Below, piece after piece: positions 1 to 8,169 of a DNA stretch of 16,303 nt. The notes beneath the pieces were generated by a model. The model did no database searches and had not been told where the DNA came from. It saw nothing but the letters and a program-made list of their open reading frames with translations. The first letter of the stretch is position 1, and every line of letters starts with the position of its first letter. This DNA is from an uncultured Lachnospiraceae bacterium. GTDB lineage: Bacteria; Bacillota; Clostridia; Lachnospirales; Lachnospiraceae. The DNA lies in contig USKC01000029.1 in assembly GCA_900555195.1 (NCBI GenBank), forward strand, positions 1 through 16,303. Direction: 5' to 3'. The position numbers were made by a program, and so were the translations under genes.

Positions 1-141
1 TTCTCTCTTCCGGCCCGTGCGGCCATTGGCAGAGCCAAAAGTGTACCGGAGGAGCGATATATCCAGGCCTATGAAACCATTGCCCGGGATATGGCCCAGC
101 AGATTGCCCAGCTGACAGAGAAAGGAGGGGCGGATATATGA
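1..141 (+). CDS. ntpA: V-type ATP synthase subunit A (C-terminal end, partial)
   Basis: Frame 1 is open from the first base to a TGA at 139-141 and encodes 46 residues. The stretch [12 protein letters not shown] near its start resembles the C-terminal domain of the catalytic A subunit of V/A-type ATPases, where an IGRAKYxPE-like motif is usual. The stop overlaps the ATG of the next gene (ATGA at 138-141), so the two are translationally coupled. Subunit A binds and hydrolyses ATP in the A3B3 head of the membrane-bound rotary motor; the catalytic P-loop lies upstream of this window. The assignment rests on this short tail plus the position directly before subunit B, which is the standard gene order. 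Confidence 0.85.
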   Translation, partial: FSLPARAAIGRAKSVPEERYIQAYETIARDMAQQIAQLTEKGGADI

Positions 142-1514
142 TCAAGGAATACCGAACCATTGCGGAAATTGCGGGGCCATTGATGGTGGTCCGGCAGGTG
201 GAGCGCGCGACCTTCGATGAACTGGTGGAGATCGAACTGTCAGACGGATCGGTTCGCCGTGGAAAGGTGCTGGAGGTCAATGGAGACAGTGCGGTGGTCC
301 AGCTTTTCGAGGCCAATGCGGGGATCAATTTGGCCCATGCCAAGGTTCGTTTCCTGGGGCATCCCCTCCAGCTGGCGGTGTCCCGGGATATGCTGGGGCG
401 CGTGTTCAATGGGATGGGGCAGCCTATCGACGGGGGACCGGAAATTTTGGCGGAGGAATATCGGGACATCAACGGTTTGGCGATGAATCCTGCGGCCCGG
501 GCCTATCCCAATGAGTTTATTCAGACGGGGATTTCCTCCATTGATGGGTTGAATACCTTGGTGCGGGGGCAGAAGCTTCCCATTTTTTCGGGTTCCGGGC
601 TGCCCCATGCGGCACTGGCGGCACAGATCGCCCGGCAAGCAAAGGTGTTGGACGGAGACTCAAATTTTGCAGTGGTCTTTGCGGCCATTGGAATTACTTT
701 TGAGGAAGCGAACTATTTTGTCGAGGAGTTTCAACGGACAGGCGCCATCGAACGAACGGTTCTATTTACGAACTTAGCCAACGATCCGGCAGTGGAACGA
801 ATTGCTACCCCCCGTATGGCGCTGACCGCCGCAGAGTATTTGGCATTTCATGAAAACATGCATGTGTTGGTGATTCTCACGGATATCACCAATTACGCGG
901 AGGCACTTCGGGAGATCTCCGCGGCCAAGAAGGAGGTCCCCGGCCGGCGGGGGTATCCCGGCTATCTTTATACGGATCTTGCCACTATGTATGAGCGGGC
1001 AGGCCGTCAAGTGGGGCGGGCGGGTTCCATCACCATGATCCCCATTCTTACTATGCCGGAGGATGATAAGACCCACCCGATCCCAGACCTGACAGGCTAT
1101 ATTACGGAAGGACAGATCATCCTTTCCCGGGAGCTGCACCGGGCTGGCATTCAGCCGCCGGTGGATGTGCTGCCCTCTCTGTCTCGCTTAAAAGACAAGG
1201 GGATTGGGGCAGGAAAGACCCGGGAGGACCATGCGGGGACGATGAATCAGTTGTTTGCGGCCTATTCTGCAGGTAAGCAGGCGAAAGAACTCATGTCAAT
1301 TTTAGGGGAGGCGGCCTTGTCGCCCACAGATCTGCTGTATGCCCGATTTGCCGAGGAATTTGAAAAGAAATACGTCGGTCAAGGCTTTGAGGAGAATCGA
1401 TCCATTCAGGAGACTTTGGCGATTGGGTGGGATCTGCTGTCGATCTTGCCGGAAACGGAGCTGAAACGGATCAAGCAGGAACACATCGACAAATATCTTC
1501 CCCGGCAAGCGTAA
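138..1514 (+). CDS. ntpB: V-type ATP synthase subunit B
   Basis: This 458-residue protein is the non-catalytic nucleotide-site subunit of the V/A-ATPase head, and its length is usual for the family. Visible features are an N-terminal beta-barrel region (about 1-80), [14 protein letters not shown] (87-100), and SGSGLPH (151-157), which stands where the catalytic subunit has its GKT P-loop. PSLSRL (346-351) carries an Arg that lines the A/B nucleotide interface, and a helical C-terminal domain follows. The start ATG overlaps the subunit A stop, with GGAGGGG upstream. It sits between A and D in the canonical order. Whether the motor moves H+ or Na+ cannot be told, because the c-ring gene is outside the window. 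Confidence 0.97.
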   Translation: MIKEYRTIAEIAGPLMVVRQVERATFDELVEIELSDGSVRRGKVLEVNGDSAVVQLFEANAGINLAHAKVRFLGHPLQLAVSRDMLGRVFNGMGQPIDGGPEILAEEYRDINGLAMNPAARAYPNEFIQTGISSIDGLNTLVRGQKLPIFSGSGLPHAALAAQIARQAKVLDGDSNFAVVFAAIGITFEEANYFVEEFQRTGAIERTVLFTNLANDPAVERIATPRMALTAAEYLAFHENMHVLVILTDITNYAEALREISAAKKEVPGRRGYPGYLYTDLATMYERAGRQVGRAGSITMIPILTMPEDDKTHPIPDLTGYITEGQIILSRELHRAGIQPPVDVLPSLSRLKDKGIGAGKTREDHAGTMNQLFAAYSAGKQAKELMSILGEAALSPTDLLYARFAEEFEKKYVGQGFEENRSIQETLAIGWDLLSILPETELKRIKQEHIDKYLPRQA

Positions 1515-1526
1515 GGAGGCGGAAAG

Positions 1527-2210
1527 ATGCCATCGGTCACAGTGAATGCCACGCGGATGGAATTGACCCGGCTCAAGAACCGGTTAAAAACAGCAGTGCG
1601 GGGGCACAAGCTGCTCAAAGACAAACGGGATGAACTGATGAAGCAGTTCCTGGAGAGTGTCCGGGAAAACCGTACCCTTCGGCGTCGGGTGGAGGAAGGA
1701 TTGATGCGGGCCCATGGTTCGTTTACCGTGGCATCCGCTCTGATGTCCCCGGAGGGGTTGGAACAAGCGCTGCTTTATCCCAAGCAACGTGTGGAGTTGG
1801 ATATGACCACCCGCAACATCATGTCAGTTCCTGTTCCTATGTATACTTTTTGGACGAAAGAGTGTAAAGGGAAAGGGCTTTATCCCTATGGCTTTGCCAT
1901 GACATCCTGCGAAATTGATGGCGCAGTGGAGGCGCTCTCCTCTGTTTTTCAGGATATGCTGAAGCTGGCGCAGGTGGAAAAGACCTCACAGCTGTTGGCG
2001 CAGGAGATTGAAAAGACGCGTCGGCGGGTGAATGCGTTGGAATATGTTATGATTCCCCGTATGCAGGAGAGCATCAAATACATTAGAATGAAACTGGAGG
2101 AAAATGAACGAAATAACATAGTTCGATTGATGAAGGTCAAAGATATGCTCCTGGCTGAAGCGTTGGAAGAGAAACGGAGGCAGGATCAGGAAATAGTTCA
2201 ACATCTGTAA
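1527..2210 (+). CDS. ntpD: V-type ATP synthase subunit D
   Basis: This 227-residue protein is the central-stalk (rotor) subunit that couples rotation of the membrane ring to the A3B3 head. The N-terminus (VNATRMELTRLKNRL, about 5-19, then a KLLKDKRDEL run) is the family signature, and the protein is predicted to be two long antiparallel helices. The region around EYVMIPRMQESIKYI, near residues 170-185, is the conserved C-terminal helix. An AAGGAGG at 1513-1519 overlaps the subunit B stop and sets the start. It is the last gene of the operon; a terminator-like hairpin follows at 2241. The length is normal. Confidence 0.96.
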   Translation: MPSVTVNATRMELTRLKNRLKTAVRGHKLLKDKRDELMKQFLESVRENRTLRRRVEEGLMRAHGSFTVASALMSPEGLEQALLYPKQRVELDMTTRNIMSVPVPMYTFWTKECKGKGLYPYGFAMTSCEIDGAVEALSSVFQDMLKLAQVEKTSQLLAQEIEKTRRRVNALEYVMIPRMQESIKYIRMKLEENERNNIVRLMKVKDMLLAEALEEKRRQDQEIVQHL

Positions 2211-2240
2211 AGTCAATTTACTTTACATATATTCAGGGAC

Positions 2241-2290
2241 GGTCAACCTTGCAGTTTAATGGTAAGGTTGGCCGCTTTTGAATTTTGTAT
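2241..2290 (+). terminator. Terminator after the V-ATPase operon
   Basis: GGTCAACCTT (2241-2250) pairs with AAGGTTGGCC (2264-2273), with one G-T pair and a 13-nt loop. It is followed by a T-rich stretch, GCTTTTGAATTTTG. It lies 30 bases after the subunit D stop. Confidence 0.65.
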
Positions 2291-2313
2291 TCATTATAAA
2301 GAGAGAACAACAA

Positions 2314-2359
2314 GCTGGACCAGGCATGAAAGTGGAGAGCTGGACCAGCGTTTTTATTT
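2314..2359 (+). terminator. Second terminator-like hairpin before kdp
   Basis: GCTGGACCAG (2314-2323) and GCTGGACCAGC (2339-2349) are near-identical self-complementary copies. They can pair with each other with one A-A mismatch, and GTTTTTATTTCTT follows. This fits a backup terminator that insulates kdp. The rest of the gap (2360-2500) shows no gene. Confidence 0.5.
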
Positions 2360-2526
2360 CTTGGGAAACTTTCTCTCGCTGCTCCAGATAACTTGCAGGT
2401 ATTTGGGTAGGCTATGCAGGGATTGGAAAGGGGGGCAGAGCGGATTTGTGCTTTGATTTCTCGAGAAAATATTAATATAACTTTAACACTCCAGGGAATT
2501 CGCTAAGGGCACATTCACGAGGGTTC

Positions 2527-2535
2527 TGCTATAAT
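2527..2535 (+). promoter_or_regulatory. Extended -10 promoter of the kdp operon
   Basis: TGCTATAAT at 2527-2535 is a perfect extended -10 element (TGn-TATAAT), about 40 bases before the first cistron. No convincing -35 hexamer lies 16-18 bases upstream, which is common for activator-dependent promoters. The AT-rich stretch at 2469-2492, containing TTTAACA, could bind a KdpE-type response regulator; that is inference. The leader is too short to hold a riboswitch between this promoter and the first start codon. Confidence 0.6.
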
Positions 2536-2574
2536 TGCTCTGCAAAAAAGAGAAAAACAAAGGAGGGAACAAAA

Positions 2575-2673
2575 GTGCTTGACCTAATTATGGTGGCCAC
2601 ATTGGCTGTTTGCTGTGGGCTTGTCTATTTGTTGGTCCACTGGTGTCACAAACAGGTGGACAGCAACGAATGA
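2575..2673 (+). CDS. Small membrane peptide encoded ahead of kdpF (32 aa)
   Basis: A GTG start at 2575 follows a strong AAAGGAGGG ribosome-binding site and opens a 32-residue frame ending in TGA at 2671-2673. The product has one hydrophobic helix (about residues 3-22, MVATLAVCCGLVYLLV) and a short polar tail, HWCHKQVDSNE. From memory, one-helix peptides ending in an aromatic/Arg-x-Cys-type motif occur upstream of kdpF in several phyla and are usually left unannotated, so this may be a member of that group. It is the first cistron after the promoter and lies 31 bases before kdpF. A role as an accessory subunit or regulator of the Kdp pump is inferred from position only. Confidence 0.7.
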   Translation: MLDLIMVATLAVCCGLVYLLVHWCHKQVDSNE

Positions 2674-2704
2674 CCCAGGCCAATGTATGAAAGGAGGAAG
2701 TATT

Positions 2705-2782
2705 GTGATCATACTTGGCGTAATCGTATTGCTTCTGGGCGCTTACCTTGTTTATGCGCTGGTTCACCCGGAAAAATTCTAA
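2705..2782 (+). CDS. kdpF: K(+)-transporting ATPase subunit KdpF
   Basis: This 25-residue single-helix peptide starts at GTG 2705, 7 bases after AAGGAGG, and stops at TAA 2780-2782. Its ending, LVYALVHPEKF, matches the diagnostic KdpF pattern (YxLxxPExF). KdpF is a lipid-like stabilising subunit at the KdpA-KdpB interface of the KdpFABC complex in the cytoplasmic membrane. It lies immediately before kdpA, as in the classical operon. A 25-29 residue length is normal, and annotation pipelines often miss it. Confidence 0.93.
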   Translation: MIILGVIVLLLGAYLVYALVHPEKF

Positions 2783-2803
2783 GGCACGCAGGAGGTAGCC
2801 ATT

Positions 2804-4555
2804 ATGCTGCAGTTAATCCTGACGATTATCATTTACCTGATCATCGTCATTCCCGTGGGCGTTTATTTGTATCACGTCGCCGCGGGGAAACGCACCCTGG
2901 CAGATCCGGTTTTTAACCGCATTGACGGGGCAATTTACAAAATCAGCGGGATCAATCCCAACCAGGGCATGAATTGGAAAAAATATGCCCTTTGCCTGTT
3001 AGGAACCAATGCCATTATGATTCTGATTGGATACATCATCCTGCGGATTCAGAGTATTGGCCTGTTCAACCCCAACGGGATTGGCGCCATGGAGGAAACC
3101 CTTTCCTTCAACACCATCATCAGCTTTATGACAAACACCAACCTCCAGCACTATTCCGGTGAGTCTGGACTGTCCTATCTCTCCCAGATGCTGGTCATCA
3201 CCTTTATGATGTTTGTCTCTGCCTCCACTGGGTATGCCGCTTGCATTGCCTTTATTCGTGGCCTGGCAGGAAAGACCAAGGACAACGTGGGTAACTTCTT
3301 CGTGGACTTGGTTCGTGTTACAACCCGTGTGCTGTTGCCCTTCTCCATTGTGGGTGGCCTGCTGTTGGTATGGCAGGGAGTGCCTCAGAACCTCACGGGG
3401 AACCTGGTTGTGGACACCATTGAAGGAACCAAGCAAGCCATTGCGATGGGCCCTGTGGCAGCGTTGGAGATTATTAAGCACTTGGGAACCAACGGCGGTG
3501 GCTTCATTGGAGCAAACTCCACCACACCAATTGAGAACCCCACGATTATCTCTGACCTCATTGAACTGTATTCTATGATGCTTCTGCCCGGCGCATGCGT
3601 CATTACCTTCGGTAAGATGGTGCGGGATCGTAAGAAGGCCATGGCAGAGAGCAGTGAAGTAAAGGTTGATCTGAGAAAGAGCCTGACCGCCCGAATCTAT
3701 GGACGGGAAGGACGCAGCATCTTCCTGGCAATGGGAATTATCTTCCTGATCGGTCTCTCTCTCTGCTTCTGGTCGGAGAGCCAGGGGAACCCGGCACTGG
3801 CTGATGCGGGCTTGTCCCAGTCCATGGGTAGCATGGAGGGCAAAGAGGTCCGGTTTGGCATTGCCCAGTCGGCGATGTTTACCACGACCACCACATCCTT
3901 TACCACAGGTACCGTCAATAACATGCACGATACCTTAACGCCTTTGGGCGGCATGGTGCCGCTGCTCCACATGATGCTGAACGTGGTCTTTGGCGGCAAA
4001 GGCGTTGGCCTTATGAATATGATTATGTACGCCATCCTGGCAGTCTTTATCTGTGGCCTGATGATTGGGCGTACCCCAGAATACCTGGGCAAAAAGATTG
4101 AAGGACGGGAGATGAAGCTCACCGCACTGTGCATCATCATTCACCCCTTCCTGATTCTGGCGTTCTCCGCGCTGGCGGTCGGTACCGCAGCAGGGCAGGA
4201 GGGAATTACCAACCCTGGTTTCCATGGCCTGAGCCAGGTGTTGTATGAATACGCTTCCTCTGCTGCGAACAACGGTTCCGGTTTTGAGGGCTTGGCCGAT
4301 AACACCTATTTCTGGAACATTACCGCCGGCTTGGCGATGTTCTTCGGCCGCTATCTGTCCATTGTGATTCAGCTGGCGATTGCGGGGTCGCTGATGAAGA
4401 AACGCTTTGTCAATGAGTCTGCTGGCACACTCCACACCGATACCCTCTCCTTTGCGGTGATTCTGGTGTTTGTGGTGTATATCTTTGCCGCACTGACTTT
4501 CTTCCCTGCGTTGGCCCTTGGCCCGATCGCAGAGCACCTCACCCTTTGGGCGTAA
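2804..4555 (+). CDS. kdpA: Potassium-transporting ATPase subunit KdpA
   Basis: This 583-residue polytopic membrane protein is the K+-binding, channel-like subunit of KdpFABC. Its four selectivity-filter loops are visible: TNTNLQHYSG (110-119), GTNGGGF (228-234), TTTSFTTGTVNNMHD (362-376) and AANNGSGF (487-494). The start ATG has GGAGG upstream, and the first helix (about 3-23) begins at once. It is somewhat longer than the 557 residues of the E. coli protein. It is followed 9 bases later by kdpB. Identification is secure from the filter motifs and operon order. Confidence 0.97.
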   Translation: MLQLILTIIIYLIIVIPVGVYLYHVAAGKRTLADPVFNRIDGAIYKISGINPNQGMNWKKYALCLLGTNAIMILIGYIILRIQSIGLFNPNGIGAMEETLSFNTIISFMTNTNLQHYSGESGLSYLSQMLVITFMMFVSASTGYAACIAFIRGLAGKTKDNVGNFFVDLVRVTTRVLLPFSIVGGLLLVWQGVPQNLTGNLVVDTIEGTKQAIAMGPVAALEIIKHLGTNGGGFIGANSTTPIENPTIISDLIELYSMMLLPGACVITFGKMVRDRKKAMAESSEVKVDLRKSLTARIYGREGRSIFLAMGIIFLIGLSLCFWSESQGNPALADAGLSQSMGSMEGKEVRFGIAQSAMFTTTTTSFTTGTVNNMHDTLTPLGGMVPLLHMMLNVVFGGKGVGLMNMIMYAILAVFICGLMIGRTPEYLGKKIEGREMKLTALCIIIHPFLILAFSALAVGTAAGQEGITNPGFHGLSQVLYEYASSAANNGSGFEGLADNTYFWNITAGLAMFFGRYLSIVIQLAIAGSLMKKRFVNESAGTLHTDTLSFAVILVFVVYIFAALTFFPALALGPIAEHLTLWA

Positions 4556-4564
4556 GGAGGAACT

Positions 4565-6628
4565 GTGAATATGAGTAAAAATCGCAACCAAAAACTGGTG
4601 ACGCCCGAGATTTTTCATCAGGCGGTGATTGGGTCCTTCACAAAGCTCAACCCCAGATACATGATGAAAAACCCTGTTATGTTTGTGGTGGAAGTGGGCT
4701 GTATCATCACGCTGCTTCTCTCCATTTTCCCTGGGTTATTTGGGGATGTGAGTGCCGGCACCAATCTTCGCCTGTATAATGTGATCGTCTGCATCATTTT
4801 GTTCATTACTGCCTTGTTTGCGAACTTCGCGGAATCTGTGGCAGAAGGACGAGGAAAAGCACAGGCGGCCAGTTTGAAGAAAACCCAAAAGGACACCAAG
4901 GCACGTCTTTTGCTGGAAAATGGCACGGAGAAGGAAGTCCTCTCCAGCCAGCTGAAGAAAGGTGATGTGGTTATGGTCTCGGCCGGGGAGATTATTCCCG
5001 GCGACGGTGAGGTTATCGAGGGCATTGCCTCCGTGGATGAGTCTGCGATCACAGGTGAGTCTGCTCCCGTGGTCCGGGAGTCCGGCGGTGACTTCTGCTC
5101 GGTTACCGGCGGCACGACCATCGTGTCTGACTGGCTGAAAATCCGGATCACTTCTGAGCCCGGCAACAGCTTCCTGGATCGTATGATCGCGCTGGTCGAA
5201 GGCGCTTCCAGAAAAAAAACCCCCAACGAAATTGCACTGAACACGTTGCTGGTCTCTCTGACCATCATTTTCCTGATCGTCATTGTGACGCTGTATCCCA
5301 TTGGCCTGTACTCCGGTGTACAGCTGCAGACCTCTACCTTGATTGCGTTGTGTGTCTGTTTGATTCCGACGACCATCGGTGGTCTGCTTTCCGCCATCGG
5401 AATTGCGGGTATGGACCGTGTTACCCGGTTTAATGTCATTGCCATGTCTGGTAAGGCAGTAGAAGCCTGCGGTGACGTGGATACCATGATCCTGGACAAG
5501 ACAGGCACCATCACTTACGGCAACCGTTTGGCAGCTGACTTCTTTCCTGTGGGCGGCGCTAAGCGGGAGGATCTGATCCGCTGTGCTGCACTCTGCTCTC
5601 TGAAAGATGAGACACCGGAGGGCAAGTCCACCTTGGAGTTGGCGCGTCAGCTGGGGGATAAGAGCAAGGAGCTGTCTGGTTCCGAGTTCATTTCTTTCTC
5701 TGCACAGACGCGGATGAGCGGTGTGGATCTGCCTGACGGCACCAAAGTACGCAAGGGTGCGTCTGATGCCATTGAGGAGTTTGTATCAAAACTGGGTGGC
5801 AAGGTACCCTCTGACCTGCGGGAAAAGGTTTCCGAAATTGCCGGCCTGGGCGGCACCCCGCTGACGGTTTGTGAGAACAACAAGATTCTGGGTGTCATCT
5901 ACCTGAAAGATACGGTAAAGCCCGGCATGGTAGAGAGATTTGAGCGGCTCCGCAAGATTGGGATCAAGACCATTATGTGTACCGGTGACAATGCGCTGAC
6001 AGCTGCCACCATTGCCAAAGAAGCCGGCGTGGATGGATTTGTGGCAGAGTGCAAGCCGGAGGACAAGATCAAGCTGATTAAGAAGGAACAGTCCGAGGGT
6101 AAGATCGTGGCCATGACTGGTGACGGTACCAACGACGCCCCTGCGCTGGCGCAGGCCAACGTGGGCCTGGCGATGAACAGCGGCACCACCGCTGCCAAGG
6201 AAGCGGCCAACATGGTGGATCTGGATTCCGACCCCACCAAGATTCTGGAAGTGGTGGAGATCGGCAAGCAGCTGCTGATTACCCGCGGGTCCTTGACCAC
6301 GTTCTCCATCGCCAACGATATTGCCAAGTACTTTGCCATTATCCCGGCTATGTTCATGACGGCCATCCCTGAACTGGGTGTGCTGAATATCATGAATTTG
6401 GCAACGCCTTACAGTGCCATCCTTTCTGCGTTGATTTTCAATGCCATCATCATTCCCTGCCTCATTCCTCTGGCCATGAAGGGTGTAAAATACCGCCCCA
6501 TGTCCTCCGGAAAAATTCTGGCCCGCAACATGCTGATCTTTGGGGTGGGAGGCATCATCACCCCGTTTGTCGGGATTAAGATCATTGACCTGATCATCCA
6601 TCCGTTGCTCGCCCTCATTGGATTCTAA
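4565..6628 (+). CDS. kdpB: Potassium-transporting P-type ATPase subunit KdpB
   Basis: This 687-residue P-type (P1A) ATPase energises K+ uptake. Numbered from GTG 4565, it shows the actuator TGES (163-166), the phosphorylation motif DKTGT (D311), FSAQTRMSG (378-386) and KGAS (398-401) in the nucleotide domain, and [11 protein letters not shown] (518-528) in the hinge. Ser166 aligns with the TGES serine whose phosphorylation inhibits the E. coli pump at high K+ (Ser162), so that control point is conserved. The AAGGAGG at 4554-4560 overlaps the kdpA stop. It is 4 bases from GTG 4565 and 10 from ATG 4571, so the start could be either. Confidence 0.97.
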   Translation: MNMSKNRNQKLVTPEIFHQAVIGSFTKLNPRYMMKNPVMFVVEVGCIITLLLSIFPGLFGDVSAGTNLRLYNVIVCIILFITALFANFAESVAEGRGKAQAASLKKTQKDTKARLLLENGTEKEVLSSQLKKGDVVMVSAGEIIPGDGEVIEGIASVDESAITGESAPVVRESGGDFCSVTGGTTIVSDWLKIRITSEPGNSFLDRMIALVEGASRKKTPNEIALNTLLVSLTIIFLIVIVTLYPIGLYSGVQLQTSTLIALCVCLIPTTIGGLLSAIGIAGMDRVTRFNVIAMSGKAVEACGDVDTMILDKTGTITYGNRLAADFFPVGGAKREDLIRCAALCSLKDETPEGKSTLELARQLGDKSKELSGSEFISFSAQTRMSGVDLPDGTKVRKGASDAIEEFVSKLGGKVPSDLREKVSEIAGLGGTPLTVCENNKILGVIYLKDTVKPGMVERFERLRKIGIKTIMCTGDNALTAATIAKEAGVDGFVAECKPEDKIKLIKKEQSEGKIVAMTGDGTNDAPALAQANVGLAMNSGTTAAKEAANMVDLDSDPTKILEVVEIGKQLLITRGSLTTFSIANDIAKYFAIIPAMFMTAIPELGVLNIMNLATPYSAILSALIFNAIIIPCLIPLAMKGVKYRPMSSGKILARNMLIFGVGGIITPFVGIKIIDLIIHPLLALIGF

Positions 6629-6644
6629 GGAGGTCCAGGTAATT

Positions 6645-7304
6645 ATGAAGAATTTTTTGCACAATGGTCGCCAGGCACTATTGGTGACAATCGTATTGTT
6701 GCTGATCTGCGGTCTGTTGTTCCCTCTGCTGCTCACGGGGCTGTCGAAAGTTTTTTTCCCCAGTCAGGCCGCCGGCAGTCTGGTGACAGTAGACGGACAA
6801 GTGGTTGGCGCAAAGAACGTCGGCCAGGAGTTTACAGAGGACTATTATCTGTGGGGCCGTCCCTCTGCCTATCATTATAATACCTATGTGGAGCAGGAGG
6901 ATGGAACCCAGACCTACAACGATGGTTCTGAATTTGCAGGTCTGTCTTCCGGTTCCAACAACTACGCACCTTCCAACCCCGCTCTGACAGAGCGTGTGGA
7001 GGCTGATTTGGAGACCTTCCTGGAGAAGAACCCGGAGGTGAAAGAGGAAGACATTCCCACCGATTTGCTCACGGCTTCCGGCTCCGGCTTGGACCCTCAT
7101 ATCTCTCCGGATTCTGCGGAAATCCAGATTCCCCGGATTGTGGAGGCCTCTGGTCTGAGTGAGGAAGAGGTCAGAGAAATCATCGACCGGAATACAGAAG
7201 GAAAGACACTGGGCGTCTTTGGAGAGGACAAGGTAAATGTTCTCTTGGTAAACATTGAAATTGCCCAGGCTATGGGATTGATTCCTGCTTCTTCTGAGGA
7301 ATAA
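6645..7304 (+). CDS. kdpC: Potassium-transporting ATPase subunit KdpC
   Basis: From ATG 6645 this is a 219-residue protein with one N-terminal membrane helix (about 9-31) and an extracellular domain. Family motifs are LWGRPSA, NNYAPSNPAL, LLTASGSGLDPHIS, EASGLSEEEV and NTEGKTLGVFGEDKVNVL. An in-frame ATG at 6618 lies inside kdpB and would add nine residues, but AAGGAGG (6627-6633) points to 6645. It is longer than the roughly 190 residues usual for KdpC. The excess lies partly in an acidic stretch (EADLETFLEKNPEVKEED) before the SGSGLDPHIS motif. KdpC stabilises the pump and assists ATP binding. It is the last structural gene of the operon. Confidence 0.95.
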   Translation: MKNFLHNGRQALLVTIVLLLICGLLFPLLLTGLSKVFFPSQAAGSLVTVDGQVVGAKNVGQEFTEDYYLWGRPSAYHYNTYVEQEDGTQTYNDGSEFAGLSSGSNNYAPSNPALTERVEADLETFLEKNPEVKEEDIPTDLLTASGSGLDPHISPDSAEIQIPRIVEASGLSEEEVREIIDRNTEGKTLGVFGEDKVNVLLVNIEIAQAMGLIPASSEE

Positions 7305-7330
7305 TCTTGGAGTTTTTCTTTCAGATCATC

Positions 7331-7363
7331 AAAGAGAGCCGCAGAATCTGCGGCTCTCTTTTT
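7331..7363 (+). terminator. Rho-independent terminator after kdpC
   Basis: A perfect 14-bp stem, AAAGAGAGCCGCAG (7331-7344) with CTGCGGCTCTCTTT (7348-7361), has a 3-nt AAT loop and a T-tract. It lies 26 bases after the kdpC stop and ends the kdp operon. Confidence 0.93.
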
Positions 7364-7399
7364 CAATTTGGGATATAGGGTGGAAATGGGGGCGATGAG

Positions 7400-7489
7400 A
7401 TGCTAAAATTAATTGTATTACTTACAATCGGTGTAGGATTGTTCTTAAGATTTTTGCAGAAGTGGAATAGAAGAAAAAGGAGGCAATGA
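7400..7489 (+). CDS. Small one-helix membrane peptide (29 aa)
   Basis: ATG 7400 opens a 29-residue frame that ends at TGA 7487-7489, directly abutting the ATG of the next gene at 7490. The product is a hydrophobic helix (LIVLLTIGVGLFL, about residues 4-16) followed by a strongly basic tail (KWNRRKRRQ). Upstream there is only a G-rich run (GGGGG, 7388-7392) as ribosome-binding site. The AGGAGG for the next gene lies within its last codons, so the two could be translationally coupled. No family is recognised. Coding status is suggested by the head-to-tail arrangement and the sensible membrane-peptide composition, not by homology. Confidence 0.45.
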   Translation: MLKLIVLLTIGVGLFLRFLQKWNRRKRRQ

Positions 7490-7837
7490 ATGAAAAAGTG
7501 GTATGCGGAAGAGTATGCGTTTGAGATAGAGGTTATCAGTTTTCTCCGGGGATCGCGTACAGAGCGATACTGCCGCAATGGGGAGGAAATTGGAGACCGG
7601 TATACTTGTACCTATGGTTGCCCGGTGAATGGGGAAGGGCAGGGAATTTGCTCTAAAGTAATGATGATGCTGTTTCCCATCATGGAGGCGGTGAGAAGCG
7701 GTGGAGATTTAGAGAATATTGGAGGCGTGAGAAAGGATTGCAAAGAGGTGGTTTGCCCTGATGGATGTGTCGTGTTTCGATTAACGGCGAAAAAACTCGG
7801 GAATGAAAATTTTTATAAGGGGAAATTTTTTGACTGA
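7490..7837 (+). CDS. TIGR04076-like small Cys-rich protein
   Basis: This 115-residue soluble protein starts at ATG 7490 with AGGAGG at 7479-7484. The arrangement of an early beta strand (FEIEVISF), CRNGEEIGDRY, a CTYGCP cysteine pair, GICSK, LFPIMEAVRSGGDL and CPDGCVVFRL resembles the TIGR04076 family. Members of that family carry G-x-C-P, ALRFGGxFPW and CPDxxxxVxF-like landmarks. The several Cys residues (CTYGC, IC, DC, VCPDGC) could bind a metal or act as redox sites; that is inference. Its function is unknown. It is probably co-transcribed with the 29-residue peptide and is closed by the hairpin at 7862. Confidence 0.65.
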   Translation: MKKWYAEEYAFEIEVISFLRGSRTERYCRNGEEIGDRYTCTYGCPVNGEGQGICSKVMMMLFPIMEAVRSGGDLENIGGVRKDCKEVVCPDGCVVFRLTAKKLGNENFYKGKFFD

Positions 7838-7861
7838 GTAATTGACCAGGTCCAGAGATTC

Positions 7862-7923
7862 AAAAAACCGCTTCCTATGGGAGAAAACTGAGAATGTTTT
7901 CTGCTGCATAGGAAGCGGTTTTT
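7862..7923. terminator. Long hairpin terminator, possibly bidirectional
   Basis: AAAAACCGCTTCCTATG (ending at 7879) pairs with CATAGGAAGCGGTTTTT (7907-7923). A second inner stem is formed by AGAAAAC and GTTTTCT. Both ends carry A/T tracts, so it could terminate transcription from either side. Confidence 0.85.
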
Positions 7924-7970
7924 GCTGCTGGATTTTTCTATTTTCAACGAGACAATTTGAAAAGTTATTT

Positions 7971-7982
7971 TTATTCCCACTC
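7971..7982 (-). other. Candidate attachment-site core (guaA 3'-end-like 12-mer)
   Basis: On the minus strand the string GAGTGGGAATAA reads Glu-Trp-Glu-stop. This is how guaA (GMP synthase) genes typically end, and it is a known integration target of genomic islands and conjugative elements. The residues before it (ISEFA) are not those of guaA, so this is not guaA itself. It lies at one edge of DNA that looks like a degraded conjugative element. The match is short and the link is inference. Confidence 0.35.
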
Positions 7983-8125
7983 GGCAAATTCAGATATAGT
8001 AGGGTGTATTTGAGGTGATTTCGCAGGAAAAACTTTCGCAAATATGTTAATATTCCACCTGCTATTTTCGGCTGTAAAGTTTATTAGTATCAAAATAGTA
8101 TCACAAAAGGCTGGGAAATACAACA

Positions 8126-8151
8126 GAATTATGTGGAGCTCTACATAATTC
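8126..8151. repeat. 26-bp near-perfect palindrome
   Basis: Bases 8126-8151 form an inverted repeat centred on GAGCTC, with arms GAATTATGTGGAG and CTCTACATAATTC that differ in one base pair. It could be a protein-binding site (a dimeric regulator or recombinase) or an RNA hairpin. It sits just past the 3' end of the truncated minus-strand frame. Confidence 0.7.
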
Positions 8152-8169
8152 CGGCACGGACGGACGCTG

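Noticed and set aside
2259..2456. 65-codon plus-strand frame between the V-ATPase and kdp operons
   Set aside because: It starts inside a terminator hairpin, has no ribosome-binding site, and covers a second hairpin.
2999..3928. Long minus-strand open frame opposite kdpA (309 codons)
   Set aside because: It lies fully antisense to kdpA, has His/Gln/Gly-rich composition typical of a shadow frame, and shows no ribosome-binding site or recognisable domain.
4618..6736. Long minus-strand open frames opposite kdpB (298 and 316 codons)
   Set aside because: Both are antisense to a clearly coding P-type ATPase and have low-complexity translations with no domain.
8030..8130. Minus-strand frames of about 70-85 codons in the mobile-element remnant (for example ending ISEFAEWE)
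   Set aside because: They have no ribosome-binding site and no recognisable fold. Only the last 12 bases are notable, as a possible attachment core.
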